Of a stretch of 64,000 bases of DNA, positions 62,969 to 64,000 are shown piece after piece. Source of the stretch: Astropecten irregularis (Eukaryota > Echinodermata > Asteroidea > Paxillosida > Astropectinidae); assembly GCA_963971285.1 (NCBI GenBank), contig OZ020253.1, positions 15,078,528 to 15,142,527 on the forward strand, given 5' to 3'. The notes beneath the pieces are model-generated. The model saw only the letters and a program-made list of their open reading frames with translations. It had not been told where the DNA came from and made no database searches. The translations under genes were made by a program, and so were the position numbers. The stretch's first letter is position 1. Each line of letters opens with the position of its first letter.

Positions 62969-64000
62969 ACTACAACGTTCACTGTTTTTATCAGTCTAAT
63001 CGTTAGCTTCGCTCTGTTGAGCTGCCAAAATCATTTCACTGTTCACAAGGCAAAAGTAAGAGAATGATCCTATGGCTTACCTAAAAAGTACAATACACGC
63101 TGGCATAAGAACAGCTTAAAACGACGTCACATTCACTAGCCAATCAGAGTAGGTAAAGCTAATGTTGATATTTTACCAAACACGAATGGCCAATCACGTT
63201 TATTCCAATGCAGGCTCTTCCAACGCCAGCAGAGTCGTAATGTTTCTGGATTAATCAGGCAGGTTAAACTTTCTTTAGGCTTTCTCCTTAATGTCCCTAT
63301 TACACATGAGAAAGTTTAATGTCTCACACTATGCAACGTCCACTGTGTTCATCAGTATAATAATTAGCTTCGCTCTGTTGAGCTGCTTTGATGGAAGATT
63401 GTAATAAGGAAGATTGTAGGAATGACGGGGGCCCTTTGCCAAACCTCGGCTCCGGCTCCGTCTCCGGCTCCTGCTCCGGCTCCGGCTCCGGCTCCGTCAT
63501 CCATATGCTGAAAATAGAGGTTGTGGGTTTTCATTGAAGCTGAAGCTCCGTTTTCCCTTTCAAACCAGAGAATCTACTTCCGAACCACAGCCAAAAGTCT
63601 CTATTTTGAATTTTTTTTTTTGATACCCGTTATTTTAAAATTGACTCCAGAAATGGAGCTGGAGCCGGAGCCTGAGCCGGAGCCGAGGCTTGCCGGAAAA
63701 GGGCCTAGATACACTGACCGTGTTTGAGCGCGAAACTGACGTAATTTTTATTTTTTTTTTTCAAAATGCGCCTGAATGAAGTCGAGATCTCAAGAATTAA
63801 TCCAATTTATTGATTATTAAAAACCAATATAATACTGCTCTTCATGGCAGTATGTTTATTAAGTAATCTTGATATACCCTTCGCGATATTGGATTCGATT
63901 CACCCCACTAACCCCAACTAGTTCGGTGGCCTAGCGGTATGGCTTCTGCACTGGTAAGCAGGAAGTCGTGGGTTCGAATCCCACCTGGGCCGGCATGTGA
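62969..64000 (+). repeat. Repeat unit 43 (partial, cut by window end)
   Basis: Starts with CACTGTTTTTATCAG as in unit 39, then has form b marks. Private changes: AGTAGGTAAAGC, AATTAATCC, TGGCAGTATG and an A interrupting the T-run. The array continues past the window. Confidence 0.94.
63920..63992 (+). tRNA. tRNA-Thr-like element, unit 43 (majority form)
   Basis: Complete 73-nt majority sequence, 8 bases before the window end. Its terminator lies outside the window. Confidence 0.6.

Larger units (their letters stand above)
260..64000 (+). repeat. Macrosatellite array, 43 head-to-tail units of about 1.5 kb
   Basis: The same unit recurs without interruption from base 260 to the end, always in the same orientation. 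Unit starts were set at the motif ACTACAACGTTCAC. Most units are 1,493-1,519 bp; exceptions are unit 17 (1,531), unit 22 (1,222), unit 30 (1,195) and unit 32 (1,447). By eye the copies differ by only a few substitutions plus poly-T length, so the array has been homogenised recently by unequal crossing-over or gene conversion (inference). Each unit contains one tRNA-like element, one fold-back element, two internal direct repeats and one minisatellite. The right end lies beyond the window. Confidence 0.98.

Noticed and set aside
260-64000. CRISPR array
   Set aside because: The period is 1.5 kb and spacers are not unique; the entire unit is repeated. There are no cas genes, and the sequence is eukaryotic in character.
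260-64000. Ribosomal RNA or 5S gene repeat
   Set aside because: I see no conserved rRNA core sequence. The only Pol III-type element is tRNA-like.
260-64000. Helitron or LTR retroelement array
   Set aside because: The unit has no long terminal repeats, no transposase or reverse transcriptase frame, and no convincing TC...CTRR ends with a 3' hairpin.

Overview
The window is one head-to-tail tandem array (macrosatellite) with a short single-copy edge on the left. Bases 1-259 are not repeated. From base 260 to the right end there are 42 complete units and one cut by the window edge, all in the same orientation, most 1,493-1,519 bp long and differing by only a few substitutions and poly-T lengths. 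I see no protein-coding gene. The recurring open frames start at TTG rather than ATG and lie over low-complexity or antisense-tRNA sequence.

Organism: eukaryotic, probably a metazoan. Each unit carries an RNA polymerase III-type tRNA-like element with internal A and B boxes, no encoded CCA, and oligo-T terminators. There are CCAAT boxes and no bacterial gene structure. CpG-containing motifs are well preserved, which would fit a sparsely methylated invertebrate genome, but the species cannot be told from this sequence.

Unit anatomy, using unit 1 (260-1772): a 57-67 bp direct repeat; a promoter-like block with a CRE-like site and two CCAAT boxes exactly 50 bp apart; the second copy of the direct repeat; a 276-bp fold-back element whose arms are GGCTCC/GGAGCC hexamers; a poly-T run; a 73-nt tRNA-Thr(GGT)-like element; a T-rich hairpin loop holding Pol III terminators; a 101-bp direct repeat; a CGTACG minisatellite; and the second copy of the 101-bp repeat.

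Higher-order layout: units 1-12 form a strict trimer (1,513 + 1,509 + 1,493 = about 4,515 bp, four times). Units 13-29 are mosaics of the same unit types. Units 30-33 carry deletions and local variants. Units 34-43 belong to a second family with a mostly alternating two-unit pattern, partly a four-unit pattern of about 6,042 bp. Three units record separate deletion events, one of them an exact exchange between the internal 101-bp repeats. The likely biology is a recently homogenised satellite that may be transcribed by Pol III from 43 promoters; function is unproven.
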